Shown here one piece after another: positions 1-25,835 of a stretch of DNA of 64,000 nt (position 1 is the first letter of the stretch; every line of letters begins with the position of its first letter). Both the position numbers and the translations under genes were made by a program. Source of the stretch: Corydoras sp. C115. Taxonomy: Eukaryota; Chordata; Actinopteri; Siluriformes; Callichthyidae. The notes under the pieces are model-generated. The model was given only the letters and a program-made list of their open reading frames with translations, searched no databases and was not told where the DNA came from. The stretch spans positions 390,001 through 454,000 of the forward strand of contig JAFMOC010000198.1 of NCBI GenBank assembly GCA_019802505.1, given 5' to 3'.

Positions 1-177
1 GCAATAAATGAATGAAATAATGCAGAAGGTGATCCGTTCACAAGGTTATCCACTATTTTGCAATATGAAGACTGAAGTGGACTCTAGCACCCCCTGCAGG
101 CCGCGATTAGAATCCCGAATCCCAAATCCACGGCTGCTCAAAAAAAAACCTGTTACTAAATAAAAACGCAGCATCAT

Positions 178-505
178 CAACTCACAGATCAATAAAATAA
201 AAATAAAATAAAAGATGATAAAATAAACATAAAATAATGAAATATCAAATTATAAAAATAAAATAAAATAATAAAAATATAAAATTATAAAATTAAAATA
301 ATAAAATATAAAATTATAAAATTATAAAATTAAAATAAAATCATAAAATATCAAATTATAAAATTAAAATAAAATTATAAAATATCAAATTATAAAATAA
401 TAATAAAATAATAAAATATCAAATAATAAAATATCAAATAATAAATAAAATATAAAAAAATAAATAATAATAATGAATTATAAAATTATAAAATTAAAAT
501 AAAAT
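178..505. repeat. AT-rich low-complexity tract (TAAAA-type)
   Basis: The stretch is built almost only of short TAAAA, ATAAA and TTATAA words in irregular tandem. It has no coding potential. It looks like a decayed A-rich simple repeat. Confidence 0.85.
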
Positions 506-685
506 GTGCAGGAGCTGAAAGAGACAGCGACCGACTGGAAATCAAGGAATCCCTCTGAGTTCCTCATGGAGGCGCATTTTTGTAAATTCGGGGGTTCGAT
601 GCTCTACAAACCAGTAACCATTTTGGGAACAGCTTTGAAGAACACGATGCAAAATTCCTTTTACAATGAAAAAGCAGAGAAATGC

Positions 686-720
686 CGTTCTCCCCTGGAT
701 GGGCATGGGAACCCCCCCCC

Positions 721-756
<36 letters not shown>

Positions 757-800
757 ACCCCAGTACACAATTAAGCAGAAGATTATAAATGAAATAATTA
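686..800 (+). repeat. SINE 3' fragment joined to a CA microsatellite
   Basis: The words TTCTCCCCTGGATGGGCATG followed by a C-run match the 3' end of the Mermaid-like SINE described at 2151. A (CA)n run lies at about 719-754. Short ORFs on both strands here are only read-throughs of the CA repeat. Confidence 0.7.
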
Positions 801-1022
801 ATAATTTAAAGTTTTCAGCCCTGCGATGCATCCATGACCTGTCTGTAGTGCCTCATCCTTTTGATCTCTCCCAGACTCCTCCCTCTTTAATGACACTATG
901 AATTTTATAAGGACCAATTGGATGTGAGCATTAATCCCTTAATAAAGCTCCCGTTTGCTTCAACTAAACAATTAAACCATTAAACTGCACCATGTCATCA
1001 TCCTGCCTTTCGTCTCCGATAA

Positions 1023-1221
1023 ACATTTACATACATTTGGTCATTTAGTGGACGCTTTTATCCAAAGCGACAAAGTGAGCACAGGGTTCATCACAACATC
1101 CCTGGAGCAATGAGGGTTAAGGGTCTCGCTCAATGACCCACACTGGTAACTTCAGTGGACCTGGGATTTGAACCCCCAACCTTCAGCTTGATAGCCCAAC
1201 ACCCTACCCACTGAGCTTGTC
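1023..1221 (-). repeat. HAmo-like tRNA-derived SINE
   Basis: Read on the minus strand, the element has a tRNA-like head with a B-box-like GGTTCAAATCCCAGG. It ends in a tail with TCGCTTTGGATAAAAGCG and ACATTTAC-type repeats. The same tail words occur at the 3' end of the L2-type LINE at 60740-60805, which fits the SINE/LINE tail-sharing scheme. A second copy is at 28640-28876. The family name is from memory. Confidence 0.65.
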
Positions 1222-1272
1222 ACTGATCACACTGATCAATAACCCCAAGCCCCGAAAACAGACTGTTCTTAC

Positions 1273-1362
1273 CTTACAGCCGTGGCAGTAGCACTCTCCA
1301 TTCTTCCCCGGAGGCAGGATGATCTCCCCGGTGGGAACCAGCTGAATTCTCAGCTCCATCAT
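1273..1362 (-). CDS. Probable first coding exon of an unidentified minus-strand gene (partial)
   Basis: On the minus strand a GCC-ATG-ATG start at 1362 opens 30 codons that end exactly at an AAG|GTAAGA splice donor (phase 0). The peptide has Ile/Leu/Pro-rich residues (LVPTGEIILPPG) and a small Cys cluster (CYCHGC). A TTTATAAA box lies about 100 bp upstream at 1464-1471, which would suit a regulated gene with a short leader. The next exon must lie toward lower coordinates; none was seen in 1-1270, so it is probably outside the window. I do not recognise the protein and assign no function. The good start context, TATA box and clean donor are the only support, so this could be a chance ORF. Confidence 0.35.
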
Positions 1363-1463
1363 GGCTCCTGGTTCCTGTCCTTCTCTTACAGAACCGTGAG
1401 GCGGATGCCGGCGCTCCACCGACGTGCCGATTTTCAGATTCGAGAGGTTAAACTAATACCAGC

Positions 1464-1471
1464 TTTATAAA
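1464..1471 (-). promoter_or_regulatory. TATA-box candidate for the exon at 1273-1362
   Basis: The palindromic TTTATAAA is preceded by GC-rich DNA on the minus-strand upstream side and followed about 100 bp later by the putative start codon. It could also be a chance AT word. Confidence 0.3.
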
Positions 1472-1479
1472 ATGTAAGA

Positions 1480-2150
1480 CAGAGGAGGAGTGAGGGCTCG
1501 TCAACCACCAACGGGAGTGGGAGCGACGTGCTACCTGCAGGAGCTGGACAGTGAATGGGAGTTTCCTCTCGGAGGAGCGTATAAGGGGAGGCGAGCGAGT
1601 GAGGTGGGATGTCCGGGACTCTTCCCGAAGCCTGTCCTGCTTTATAATTAATGTTCCTTGTCCTCGGGCCGCTCTGGACACCACGGGTCGGCCGTCAGGG
1701 CTTGGCATCCTGTCCTCGACATGGCCAAACACCGGAGGAGGCGCACCACTTCCCCTCCATGTGCAGCAGGCCTGCAACGTACAAACAACATCCAGTCATC
1801 TAACGTTCCGGGGGGGACGGGGGAGGTGTGGGGGGACTTGTTCATCACACTTTCACTGCTACTCAAACAACACGCGCTCACGGAAAATGAGAAACGCCGC
1901 ATAAAGAGGTCACGGGTTTCATGGCACGGCGGCGCGGCCTTGTTTCCCAAAAACATCCCCACTGACCTTTAACCCGATCCCTGTCACCCGCCCCTCGTGT
2001 TTGTTCCTGAGCAGAACATCACACCCAGCGCATGTCGTTCCGCTCGTTATGTTCATTTAAATGCTCATCAATTATACATCGTGTGACGTCGGCGATACCG
2101 TCCAGTGTCCTGTGTCATAGATTTATTTAATATTAATGATTCGGGACTAG
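1480..2150. other. Intergenic DNA, no recognised feature
   Basis: Moderately GC-rich sequence with several overlapping ORFs of about 100 codons on both strands. None shows a recognisable domain, and they overlap each other in conflicting frames. It may include upstream regulatory DNA of the minus-strand exon at 1273-1362. Confidence 0.4.
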
Positions 2151-2510
2151 GGTGGCACGGTGACTTAGTGGTTTGGCATGTTCTCCTCTCAGCACTAGGG
2201 ATCCCCGATTAGAATCCCAATCTGGGTGGAGTTTCCATGTTCTCCACGTGTCCGCGTGGGTTTCCTCCAGGTTCTCCGGTTTCCTCCCACAGTCCAAAAA
2301 CAGGGGTCAAGTCAATTGAGTTCTCCAAATTGCCCCATATAGAGTGTGTTTGTCTGTGTGAGTGTGTGCCCAGTGATAGATTGGCGTCCTGTCCTGGGTG
2401 TATCTGCCCAGCACCCGAAATGTTCTCCACTGGATGGGCATGGGGAACCCCCCCCATCCCCCCGCGGCCTTAATAGAGGATAAAGAGGAATATAATGGAT
2501 GGATTTGGGA
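2151..2510 (+). repeat. Mermaid-like tRNA-derived SINE, near full length
   Basis: This copy shows the family layout. It has a tRNA-like head (GGTGGCACGGTGACTTAGTG, then a B-box-like GATTAGAATCCC), a core with GGTTTCCTCCCACAGTCCAA, then GTGTGCCCAGTGATAGATTG. The 3' part has ATGGGCATGGGGAACC and a C-run, and the element ends in GGATAAA...ATGGATGG. Full copies are about 340-360 bp and end in (GGAT)n or (GAAT)n. The resemblance to the fish Mermaid/Merman SINEs is from memory; the family identity within this window is directly visible from its many copies. Confidence 0.8.
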
Positions 2511-2947
2511 CTAGAACGTGGCCTAAAATATTATTTTGTACAATTAATTTTCGATTTAACGCCTTACTTTTCATTCATGTCATTCGAGATAAGGTTACAG
2601 GACGTGTAAAGGGTTTTTAAGTGCATTTCAGAAATGTACGCCCTTAAAAAGTAAGAAAAAGTTGCTGAAAAGTAACTTAAAAACATGGATTCAAGTACAG
2701 AATTAAATTTTAAAAAGTTGAGCCACGTGAACGTTGCCTAATTATTTTAATTGGATGCGAACGCATACATTTCACCCACGATGTTTCTACAAAACACACA
2801 TAAATCCTTCTGTGAGAGGTATTTTCCAGCGGAGTGCGCCCCTAGTGGATCGCAAAAGAATTGCAGTGGGAGTAGTAAGACGATTTAAGGATTCAAAGCT
2901 TATTGATAATCAAGATTAACTAATTAACTGATTAATTAATTTATAGG

Positions 2948-3070
2948 GGTAATTTAGGACAGCCAATTCGTCTCGAATCCATGTTTTTGGACTGTGGGAG
3001 GAAACCGGAGAACCATTGGGAGAACGTGGAAACTCCACCCAGATTGGGAATCGAACCTGTATCTGAAGCA
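2948..3070 (-). repeat. Mermaid-like SINE fragment
   Basis: Contains the inverted core TTTTTGGACTGTGGGAGGAA and a degraded B-box-like TGGGAATCGAACC; head and tail are missing. Confidence 0.7.
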
Positions 3071-3080
3071 AATGAGTATA

Positions 3081-3432
3081 ATCCATCCCTCCATTATCTT
3101 CCGCTTTATCCTCTATTAGGGTCGCGGGGGGGAAGGGGGTCCCATGTCAATCCAGGGGAGAACGTTTCAGGTGCTGGGCAGTTACACCCAGGACAGGACG
3201 CCAATCCATCGCTGGACACACACTCACTCACACAAACACACTCTATATGGGGCAATTTTGAGAACTCAAATGACCTTGATCCATGTTTTTGGACTGTGGG
3301 AGGAAACCGGAGAACCCGGAGGAAACCCAGGCGGACATGGGGAGGACATGGAAACTCCACCCAGATGGGGATTCGAACCGGGAATCAATAGTGCTGAGAG
3401 GAGAACATGCTAAACCACTAAGCCACCGTGCA
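3081..3432 (-). repeat. Mermaid-like SINE, near full length
   Basis: Runs from an inverted tail (ATCCATCCCTCCATTATCTT) to an inverted head ending AAGCCACCGTG. All core blocks are present in order. Confidence 0.8.
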
Positions 3433-3532
3433 ACATATAAATTATATATTTTGAGATCACGCAGTCGGCTGCAGGGAGCGACGCCTGTGTCATGACTGTG
3501 TTTGGGAAGAAGTGACAGGGCACATCCTCTGA

Positions 3533-3558
3533 CCCCCCCCCCCCCCCCCCCCCCCCCG
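3533..3558. repeat. Poly-C/poly-G homopolymer
   Basis: An uninterrupted C-run of about 25 bases on the plus strand, that is a G-run on the minus strand. It is unstable in length and able to form G-quadruplexes when single stranded. Confidence 0.8.
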
Positions 3559-4114
3559 ACTGAGACATTCATGATTTCTGGGCACCGTCAGGAAACACCG
3601 GGCGGGCATGTGGCCCCTGGGTGGCAGTTTCATCCTCGTTGGCAGCTCGTTGGTTCAGGAACCCAAACGCTCATCCGACAGATCTGCTGGAGGTCACACG
3701 GCTCAGTCCAAAAAAACGCCGATTCACTCCATCTTAGCATGAACGGACTGATCCGGGACCAGTGACCGGAACACGTGACCGGCGGCGCCGCGTTCAAGGC
3801 CGTGTTCTAAAATAGCGCTCGGCGGTTCACGGGAAGACCGAAATAAAAAAGCCATCAGTCGTAAAACGCCGGGCCGGCCGTCAGAAACGCAGACAGCGTA
3901 TCTCGTACAGGAAGACGTGCGGGGTGTGCTTCCTGCCCCTTTCCCCCCCTCCCTTCAGCTTTCCCTTCCACAGGTCCATGCCAACTGCCCCCGGCGACTC
4001 CCATCGGCTTCCCATGAAACCCTCAGCCGCTTCGTTATGTGTTTAATTACACGACGATTCCGCAGCATCCATCCACTCTGAAAGGCCGATCTGTATAAAG
4101 CAGCCACCCAATCT

Positions 4115-4570
4115 GCAGCGTCCATGTGGGTTTCCTCCGGGTTCTCCGGTTTCCTCCCACAGTCCAAAAAACGTGGATTCAAGGTGAATGGAATGCTCCA
4201 AATTGCATTCAATGTGTCCGTGTCTAGTAATAGATTGCCCCCCTGTCCTGGGTGTATCAGCACCGCGCCCAAAACGTTGCTCCCCTCGATGGGTATGGAG
4301 GATTAAGAGATAATTAATAAATGAATTCTCAGGCGGAAAGCACGGTGGCTTAGTGGTTTGGCATGTTCTCCTCTCAGCGCTAGGGATTCCCAGTTCGAAT
4401 TCCAATCTGGGTGGAGTTTCCATGTTCTCCCCGTGTCTGCGTGGGTTTCCTCCGGGTTCTCCGGTTTCCTTCCACAGTCCAAAAACATGGATCAAGGTCA
4501 ATTGAATTCTCCAAATTGCCCCATATAGAGTGTGTATGTGTGAGTGAGTGTGTGACAGTGACATCACTCT
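4115..4570 (+). repeat. Two adjacent Mermaid-like SINE copies
   Basis: A 5'-truncated copy covers about 4115-4310. A second copy with a head (AGCACGGTGGCTTAGTGG) starts near 4336 and is cut off after the CACAGTCC-core and GTGTGTGACAG part near 4565. Confidence 0.75.
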
Positions 4571-4689
4571 GCTGAGTGATGGAGGAACTGGGAATCAGAA
4601 ACGTCCAGCCATCGGCATCCTGTAAACACTGCTGATGGATGGCAGGATGTGCGGCGGTATGGTTTATTATCTAATGCTTTATCAATGTT

Positions 4690-4772
4690 TACAGGATGCT
4701 GGGTGTGTACAGACTCAGTGTACAGACTCAGTGTACAGACTCAGTGCTGGCTCTGTGGGGGGGGGGGGGGGC
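4690..4772 (+). repeat. Short tandem repeat (ACAGACTCAGTGT) and G-run
   Basis: Three tandem copies of a 13-base word around ACAGACTCAGTGT lie at about 4709-4746, followed by a run of about 14 G at 4757-4770. Confidence 0.7.
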
Positions 4773-4849
4773 TCTGTGGGAGTCATGGTTACTAAAAAAC
4801 AATGTACAGGAGGATAAGTATGCCGTGAGATTCATTAATTCATTATCCT

Positions 4850-4946
4850 GTAATCCTGTACTAGGGTCACTAGGGTGGCTTTCCCATGCCCATCCTGGGG
4901 AGAACATTTCGGGTGGACGCCAATCTATCGCTGGATGGATGAATGT

Positions 4947-4988
<42 letters not shown>

Positions 4989-5237
4989 TATAAGGGGCAA
5001 TTCAGATTTATTTTATTTTTTCAGAAAATTTTGAGAATTCAATTAACCTTCAATCGATGGAGGAAACCCATGCAGACATGGGGAGAACATGCAAACTCCT
5101 CCCAGATTAGGATTCGAACCTGTCTGAGAGCAGAACATGTTAAGCACCATGCCACTGTTGTGCTCTAACCAAAAAACAGTTTCTGTAATACATACATATT
5201 AAATACAAAGAGAAATATAATGCTGGGCACACTCATT

Positions 5238-5285
<48 letters not shown>

Positions 5286-5400
5286 CTATATGGGGCAATT
5301 TAGAGCATTCACATTACCTTAAATCCATATTTTTGGACTGTGGGAGGAAACCGGGGAGAGGGGAGAACATACTAACTCAACACAGATTAGGATTACTATA
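4850..5400 (-). repeat. Degraded Mermaid-like SINE copies with CA microsatellites
   Basis: Inverted SINE blocks at about 4860-5160 and 5225-5400 are each interrupted by an expanded (CA)n run, at about 4950-4985 and 5244-5285. The CA runs sit where intact copies have CACACTCACTCACACA, so they probably grew from that site. Confidence 0.7.
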
Positions 5401-5417
5401 ATAATAATAATAATCTA

Positions 5418-5830
5418 TAAAGGCCAGCACAGTGGCTTTGTGGAGAGCATGTTCTCCTCTCAGTGCTGGGGATCCTGGTTTGAATCCCCATCTGGGTGGA
5501 GTTTCCATGTCCTCCCCGTGTCCGCGTGGGTTTCCTCCGGGTTCTCCGGTTTCCTCCCACAGTCCAAAAACATGGATCAAGTCAATTGAGTTCTCCAAAT
5601 TGCCCCATATAGTGTGTGTGTGTGAGTGAGTGTGTGCCCAGTGATAGATTTGTGTCCTGTGTGTGTCTGTGTGAGAGAGTGTGTGCCCAGCGTTAGATTG
5701 GCGTCCTGTCCTGGGTGTATCTGCCCAGCTCCCGAAACATTCTCCCCTGGATTGGCATGGGGAACCCCCCCCCCCCCATGACCCTAGTAGAGGATAAAGC
5801 AGAAGATAATGGATAGATGGATGGATTAAT
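5418..5830 (+). repeat. Mermaid-like SINE with internal duplication
   Basis: The copy has a head at 5420 and a (GATG)n tail. The GTGTGTGCCCAGTGATAGATT segment occurs twice (about 5625 and 5683), making the element longer than its relatives. Confidence 0.75.
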
Positions 5831-6290
5831 GCCCTAAATTGCCCCTATATAGTGTGTGTGAGTGTATGCATGCCACACACTCATCATACAGACTCGGGGC
5901 GCTGGTTTATTCCTAAAAACGGTGATACACTGAACGTCTGAGCCGCTGTTTTTTTAGGATCCATCGCTGGGGTCTGCAGATTTTCCACAGGAAAACACAC
6001 GGTCGCTCTCAATGCGCTTTTATTGAATTATTATTTATTTGGCTTCGGCGGGGTCATGACTTTCCGTGGAAAACATTTCTGGACCTTTTATTTGTCTTTC
6101 CAAACAAAACCCTGGATGTTTTTTTTTTGTGTTAATGCTTAAATTTGCACTATAAAAAGAATTTTCTGCCTCATTACCATCTGACAAAACGAAGGTTCTT
6201 TTTTTAAAGCTTCTCTGCAGGACGACACAGTTCTGTAAAAGCTTAATTTTACTTTATAATCATGGTCATTATTTTATATAATTATTATAT
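5831..6290. other. Intergenic DNA, no recognised feature
   Basis: AT-leaning unique-looking sequence with T-runs and no ORF worth reporting. No repeat family was recognised apart from flanking SINEs. Confidence 0.4.
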
Positions 6291-6292
6291 TA

Positions 6293-7110
6293 AAGCATGT
6301 TCTCCTCTCAGCGCTAGGGATTCCCGGTTCGAATCCCCATCTGGGTGGAGTTTGCATGTTCTCCCCGTGTCCGCGTGGGTTTCCTCCGGGTTCTCCGGTT
6401 TCCTCCCACAGTCCAAAAACATGGTTTTCAAGTGAATTGAATTCTCCAAATTGCCACATATAGAGTGTGTCTGTGTGAGTGAGTGTGTGCCCAGCGATGG
6501 ATTGGCGCCCTGTCCTGGGTGTATCTGCCCAGCACCCGAAACGTTCTCTCCTGGATGGACATGGGGAACCCCACCGCGACCCTAATAGAGGATAAAGCGG
6601 GAGATAATGAATGAATGAATGAATGAATGAATGGATGCTCTAAATTGCCACATATAGAGTGTGTCTGTGTGAGTGTGTGTCCAGCGATAGATTGGCGTCC
6701 TGTCCTGGATGTATCTGCCCAGCACCCGAAACGTTCTCCCCTGGATGGACATGGGGAACCCCCCCACACCCGCGACCCTAATAGAGGATCAAGTGGAAGA
6801 TAATGGAGGGATGGATTTGCTTTGGATACAGTGTGGATCCAAACTCCACTACAGGGTGGAGTTTGCATGTTCTCCCCATGTCCGCGTGGGTTTCTCTGTG
6901 TTCACAATCCAAAAACATAGATGGATTTAAGGACAATTGGATGCTCTAAATTGCCCCATATAGAGTGTGTCTGTGTGAGTGTGTCCAGCGATAGATTGGC
7001 GTCCTGTCCTGGGTGTATCTGCCCAGCGCCCGAAACGTTCTACCCTGGATGGGCATGGGGAACCCTCCCCCCACGACCCTAATAGAGGATAATAGATGGA
7101 TGGATGTAAA
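6293..7110 (+). repeat. Cluster of three Mermaid-like SINE copies in tandem orientation
   Basis: A nearly complete copy covers 6293-6640 (head truncated, tail (GAAT)n). Two 5'-truncated copies follow at about 6640-6815 and 6840-7110. All point the same way and each ends in a GGATAAA/GGATCAA-type tail. Confidence 0.8.
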
Positions 7111-7269
7111 ACCATAAATAAAAATAAAAAGGCAGGTCCCGGTGCCATATTTACAGATTTAATGAACTCACGGGCTTGAAATCACATCTACATACTATTA
7201 TTAATTAAGTAATATATTAAATTAAATTAGATTAATTAATGTGAGAAAAAAAATTTGTGCTTTAACTTT

Positions 7270-7551
7270 TAAACTAGCGTCGTTTTCCAAAAACTTGCGA
7301 TCTTTCGACTGCGCATGCGCGTAGTTCGCGTCCTGAGGCGGTTAGAAGCCCCGCCTTCATCCGGGACCTTTGCGTTACGTAGACTCCGTTCGCGCGGTTC
7401 GGTGCAGAGGCGCTACGCTGAGTCGGCGCGCGCGGTGCGTTGGTGAATGTCAGCGGTGCGCAGGCTGCGTGCAGAGTGACAACGTCCTGCACACAACGAG
7501 GGAGCCGCACGGACTGCGCAGCGACGCGAAGAAACGGGCTTTAATTAAACA
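7270..7551 (+). promoter_or_regulatory. prpf8: prpf8 CpG-rich promoter and non-coding first exon
   Basis: The base composition changes abruptly to CpG-rich around 7280, as expected for a housekeeping promoter without a TATA box. A palindromic GCGCATGCGC lies at 7311-7320 and matches the known NRF1 site. A splice donor A|GTAAGA follows position 7551, so the first, non-coding exon probably starts near 7390-7440 and ends at 7551. The exact start cannot be read from sequence. Confidence 0.7.
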
Positions 7552-8007
7552 GTAAGACGCTTTTATAACATCACGGATTAAAGATCGGTTTCCATGGCGA
7601 CGGAATCCGGCGGGTGGAGCAGTTTATCGGATGCAGATGCGCGATATTTAATAAGATCGGCTGAAATCCGATTAGCATTGCTAACGTGGTTAGCATACGA
7701 CATCGCGACGCGGCGAGATCAAAGGAAGGCGGCGTGTCTGTAAAGCCTTTGTTGTTCCGTTGGGGGCATCTTTATAAAGCTGTATTAAGGGTTTAATGTT
7801 ACAGATTTTTATTCACGGATCCGCGAAGCTCCAAACGATTTTCTCGGTTTGTTTTGTTTGATAATAGCGGTTAGCATGCTAACGTTAGCCGCGCTGTTCT
7901 TTGGGGGGGGGGGGGTTGATACACTTTTGAAGGCGTTATTGTTTATCTGAGCGAATTAAACCAAATAAAATCTTGATATTTTTATTATAAAGGAGGTTTC
8001 AGGTGAT

Positions 8008-8760
8008 TTACTGGAAGTGGAGCGGTGGAGATGGTGCTGGGTGGAGGTTGTGTTCTCTGTATGGAGGTTCTGCAAGCTGTGTGGAGCTTTGGAGGCTGTG
8101 TTCTCTCTGTGGAACTTTGGAGGTTGTGTTCTCTGTATGGAGGTTCTGCAGGCTATGTGGAGGGTTGGAGGTTGGGTGAGTGGAGGGTTGGAGGTTGGGT
8201 TCTCTGTATGGAGGTTCTACAGGCTGTGTGGAGGGTTGGAGGTTGGGTTCTCTGTATGAAGGTTCTGCAGGCTGTGTGGAGGGTTGGAGGTTGGGTGTGT
8301 GGAGCTTTGGAGGTTGTGTTCTCTGTATGAAGGTTCTGCAGGCTATGTGGAGGGTTGGAGGTTGGGTTCTCTGTATGGAGGTTCTGCAGGCTGTGTGGAG
8401 GGTTGGAGGTTGGGTTCTCTGTATGGAGGTTCTGCAGGCTGTGTGGAGCTTTGGAGGTTGGGTTCTCTGTGTGGAGCTTTGGAGGTTGGGTTCACTGTAT
8501 GGAGGTTCTGCTGGCTGTGTGGAGGGTTGGAGGTTGTGTTCTCTGTATGGAGGTTCTGCAGGCTGTGTGGAGGGTTGGAGGTTGAGTTCTTTATACAGAG
8601 GTTCTGCTGGCTGTGTGGAGCGATGGAGGTTCTGCTGGCTGGGTTGAATGGATGGAGGTTGGGTTCTCTGAGTGGAGGGTTGGAGGTTGTGCTGGGTGGT
8701 TGCATTGGGTTTTTGGGAGGTGGCGCTCCTCAGGTGCGTTTTGGGAGGTTGCACTGGCGG
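8008..8760 (+). repeat. 48-bp minisatellite in prpf8 intron 1
   Basis: The unit contains GGAGGGTTGGAGGTTGGGTT followed by CTCTGTATGGAGGTTCTGCA. Adjacent units repeat at exactly 48 bp, for example 8341 and 8389. The array covers most of 8030-8700 and decays at both ends. Because 48 is a multiple of three, long open frames exist on both strands (including one of 344 codons on the minus strand). They are artefacts of the repeat, not genes. Confidence 0.9.
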
Positions 8761-8831
8761 TGCAGACAGGTCGCTGTGTTTATTAAACTCATCGTGTTTA
8801 TCTTTATATTTTTTTTTCTGTAGAAGCTGCC

Positions 8832-23890
<15,059 letters not shown>

Positions 23891-24123
23891 AGGACATGTA
23901 TGCCCCCCCCCCCCCCAACAGGCTTACGCTCGGTCCTCAGAACCACACCCCTGCGTTAGGTCCTTACAGATGGTGGCCCCGTTTTTACATGATGTATGTA
24001 TAGTTCTTTATCTGAACTTAGTGTTTGTGGAGCTGTGATTGTGTTACGGTAGTTAAAGCAGAACTACGTGTTGGGTTCTTTGTTGGTGAAATTCCCCCCC
24101 CCCAGTTTTTTCATCGTTATTAC

Positions 24124-24216
24124 AATAAAAATTAACTTTTTTATTAAGCCTACTGTAAGAGTTCAGTAACTTGATTCTGCATCTTTAATGCACATGGAAG
24201 TTCAGGTTGAAATAAA
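24124..24216 (+). terminator. prpf8: prpf8 polyadenylation signals
   Basis: Two AATAAA hexamers lie at 24124-24129 and 24211-24216, 234 and 321 bases after the stop codon. The second is followed by TG-rich sequence (CAGTGTTCT, GTTCTGTGTT), so cleavage near 24235 is likely. Confidence 0.7.
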
Positions 24217-24504
24217 GATCAGTGTTCTATAAATTCAGGTTCTGTGTTACTTAAAAATGATCGTCCAAACTTTCAGAACTCAAAAATAATAATAAGGGAA
24301 ACATCGGTCTTAATTTAAAACCCTGTATTTGGGTTTAAACTTAAGATTTGACTTAAGACTTACTTACCAACCTTTACTGTCCGCATGTCCAGGTGTTTCA
24401 GGGACGTTAATGTGCTTGTGTCCAGGTTTAGGTCACTACAAAGAGAAAAGATGACGACAATGACAAAATAATGCAGGAAACGTCATTTTGTTTAAATCTA
24501 TAGA

Positions 24505-24680
24505 TGGGGGTTTGTAGTTCTGCTGTTCCATTCTGTAGTCCATCGGTTCCTCTACATACTCTGTTGGTCACCTTTACTTTGGTCTCTGATGATCAGGACC
24601 ATGTATTATTAGGGTGGTGGATGGTTCTGAGTACTGCAGTGACACTGTCGTGGTGATGGTGATCTGATCCGAAGACTGCA
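24505..24680 (+). repeat. MITE-like repeat copy
   Basis: Contains TTTGTAGTTCTGCTGTTCC, GTAGTCCATCGGTTCCTCT, then TATTAGGGTGGTGGATGGTT and CTGCAGTGACACTG. It is related to the copies at 20857, 32292, 35705 and 49203. Confidence 0.6.
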
Positions 24681-25530
24681 TTCCAAATATTCAATGAAAG
24701 GCTTGAAAGCCAAAACTATATAACACCCCTTTGGTTTGGTTTAAATCACAGTTCCTCAGAGATGAGTGAAGGCAACGTTCTCCCGTCAATGAATCAAGCT
24801 CATTTAAAGGGATTATTAGTTCACCTGTATGAGGAAGTTAACCCCCAGCCTTACAGACAACCCGGCGTTTAACTTCCGCTAACAAACTACTGACTGCCTT
24901 TAATATACGATCACATCGTTAGAAGTTCCTCTTTCACTTTGCACAATGGTTCCAGCTGTTGGTCTTCAGTCAGATTGAGAGTTATGGTTCCTATAGTGCA
25001 TGTAGTTTGGGTTTCTGATCATTAAAGGCCTTTTTTTGATGAAGGGATAATTTTTTTTTTTTTCTCAAGGAAATCTTTTTTTTAGGGTTATGGTTAGGGT
25101 ATTATCTTGTTGCAGGAAGAACCTGGGTCTTCCTCCTGGGTCTCCATTGTCCTCCTACTATCCAAAAACTTGTTGGAGATACTAAATGGTCCCAGCCGAT
25201 GGGTAACTTTGTGCACCTGTAGCATCGGTCGAAGTGTGGATGGGGAAAGAAAGAAAGAAAGCCTAGAGGATTGGATCCTTCTGTTGTGGCGCCCCCTAAT
25301 GAGAACAACCCAAAAGTGGTGTGGTGACACTCCTGTGCAGAGGACCGGGTATGGCCCCCAGAGCCGTGAAATGTCCAAGTCTGCTTTTAGAACGATCTCT
25401 AAAAGAAAACAGATTTAGAAAAGGAACTAAAACCGTACGCAATCGCAAATTTAAAACAGTATAGAAAGCAAAACTGTAGAGGGGGGAGAGGGAGTTCCCC
25501 AGCAGAGCGGCGGCGATGTAGTTTTGTAGA
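24681..25530. other. Intergenic DNA between prpf8 and rilp, no gene seen
   Basis: Contains poly-T runs (about 25049-25083), a GGTTATGGTTAGGGT stretch, and short conflicting ORFs on both strands without recognisable domains. Confidence 0.4.
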
Positions 25531-25534
25531 TGGC

Positions 25535-25695
25535 CGTTTGTGGTCAGCATGTTCTCCTCTCGGTGCCGGGGATCCAGGTTCGAATTCCGATCTGGCTGGT
25601 TCTGCTCAATGCCTGAAACGTTCTCCCCTGGATGGGCATGGGGGAACGCCCTCCCGGCCCCTAATTAAGCGGAAGATAATGAATGAATGATCCTT
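25535..25695 (+). repeat. Mermaid-like SINE with internal deletion
   Basis: The head (GTTCTCCTCTCGGTGCCGGG, GGTTCGAATTCC) is joined directly to the 3' part (GATGGGCATGGGGGAACG) and a (GAAT)n tail; the core is missing. Confidence 0.75.
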
Positions 25696-25777
25696 CAGTC
25701 ATATATTAAGCTTAAGATGATCCATAATAATTATAGTTTTACTGTTATTAGTTTTAAGGACAAAGATTTATTAAAAA

Positions 25778-25835
<58 letters not shown>

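Noticed and set aside
542..757. Minus-strand ORF near the left edge considered as exon 2 of the gene at 1273-1362
   Set aside because: It begins in a CA repeat and a SINE tail, and no acceptor with matching phase and protein-like text was found.
2151..2230. tRNA-like A- and B-box sequences at SINE heads
   Set aside because: They occur in every SINE copy, lack a foldable complete cloverleaf, and are continuous with the SINE body, so they are not tRNA genes.
1..7300. Possible mir-22 locus, which lies near PRPF8 in human
   Set aside because: I looked for the mature miR-22 word and its complement between the left edge and the prpf8 promoter and did not see it.
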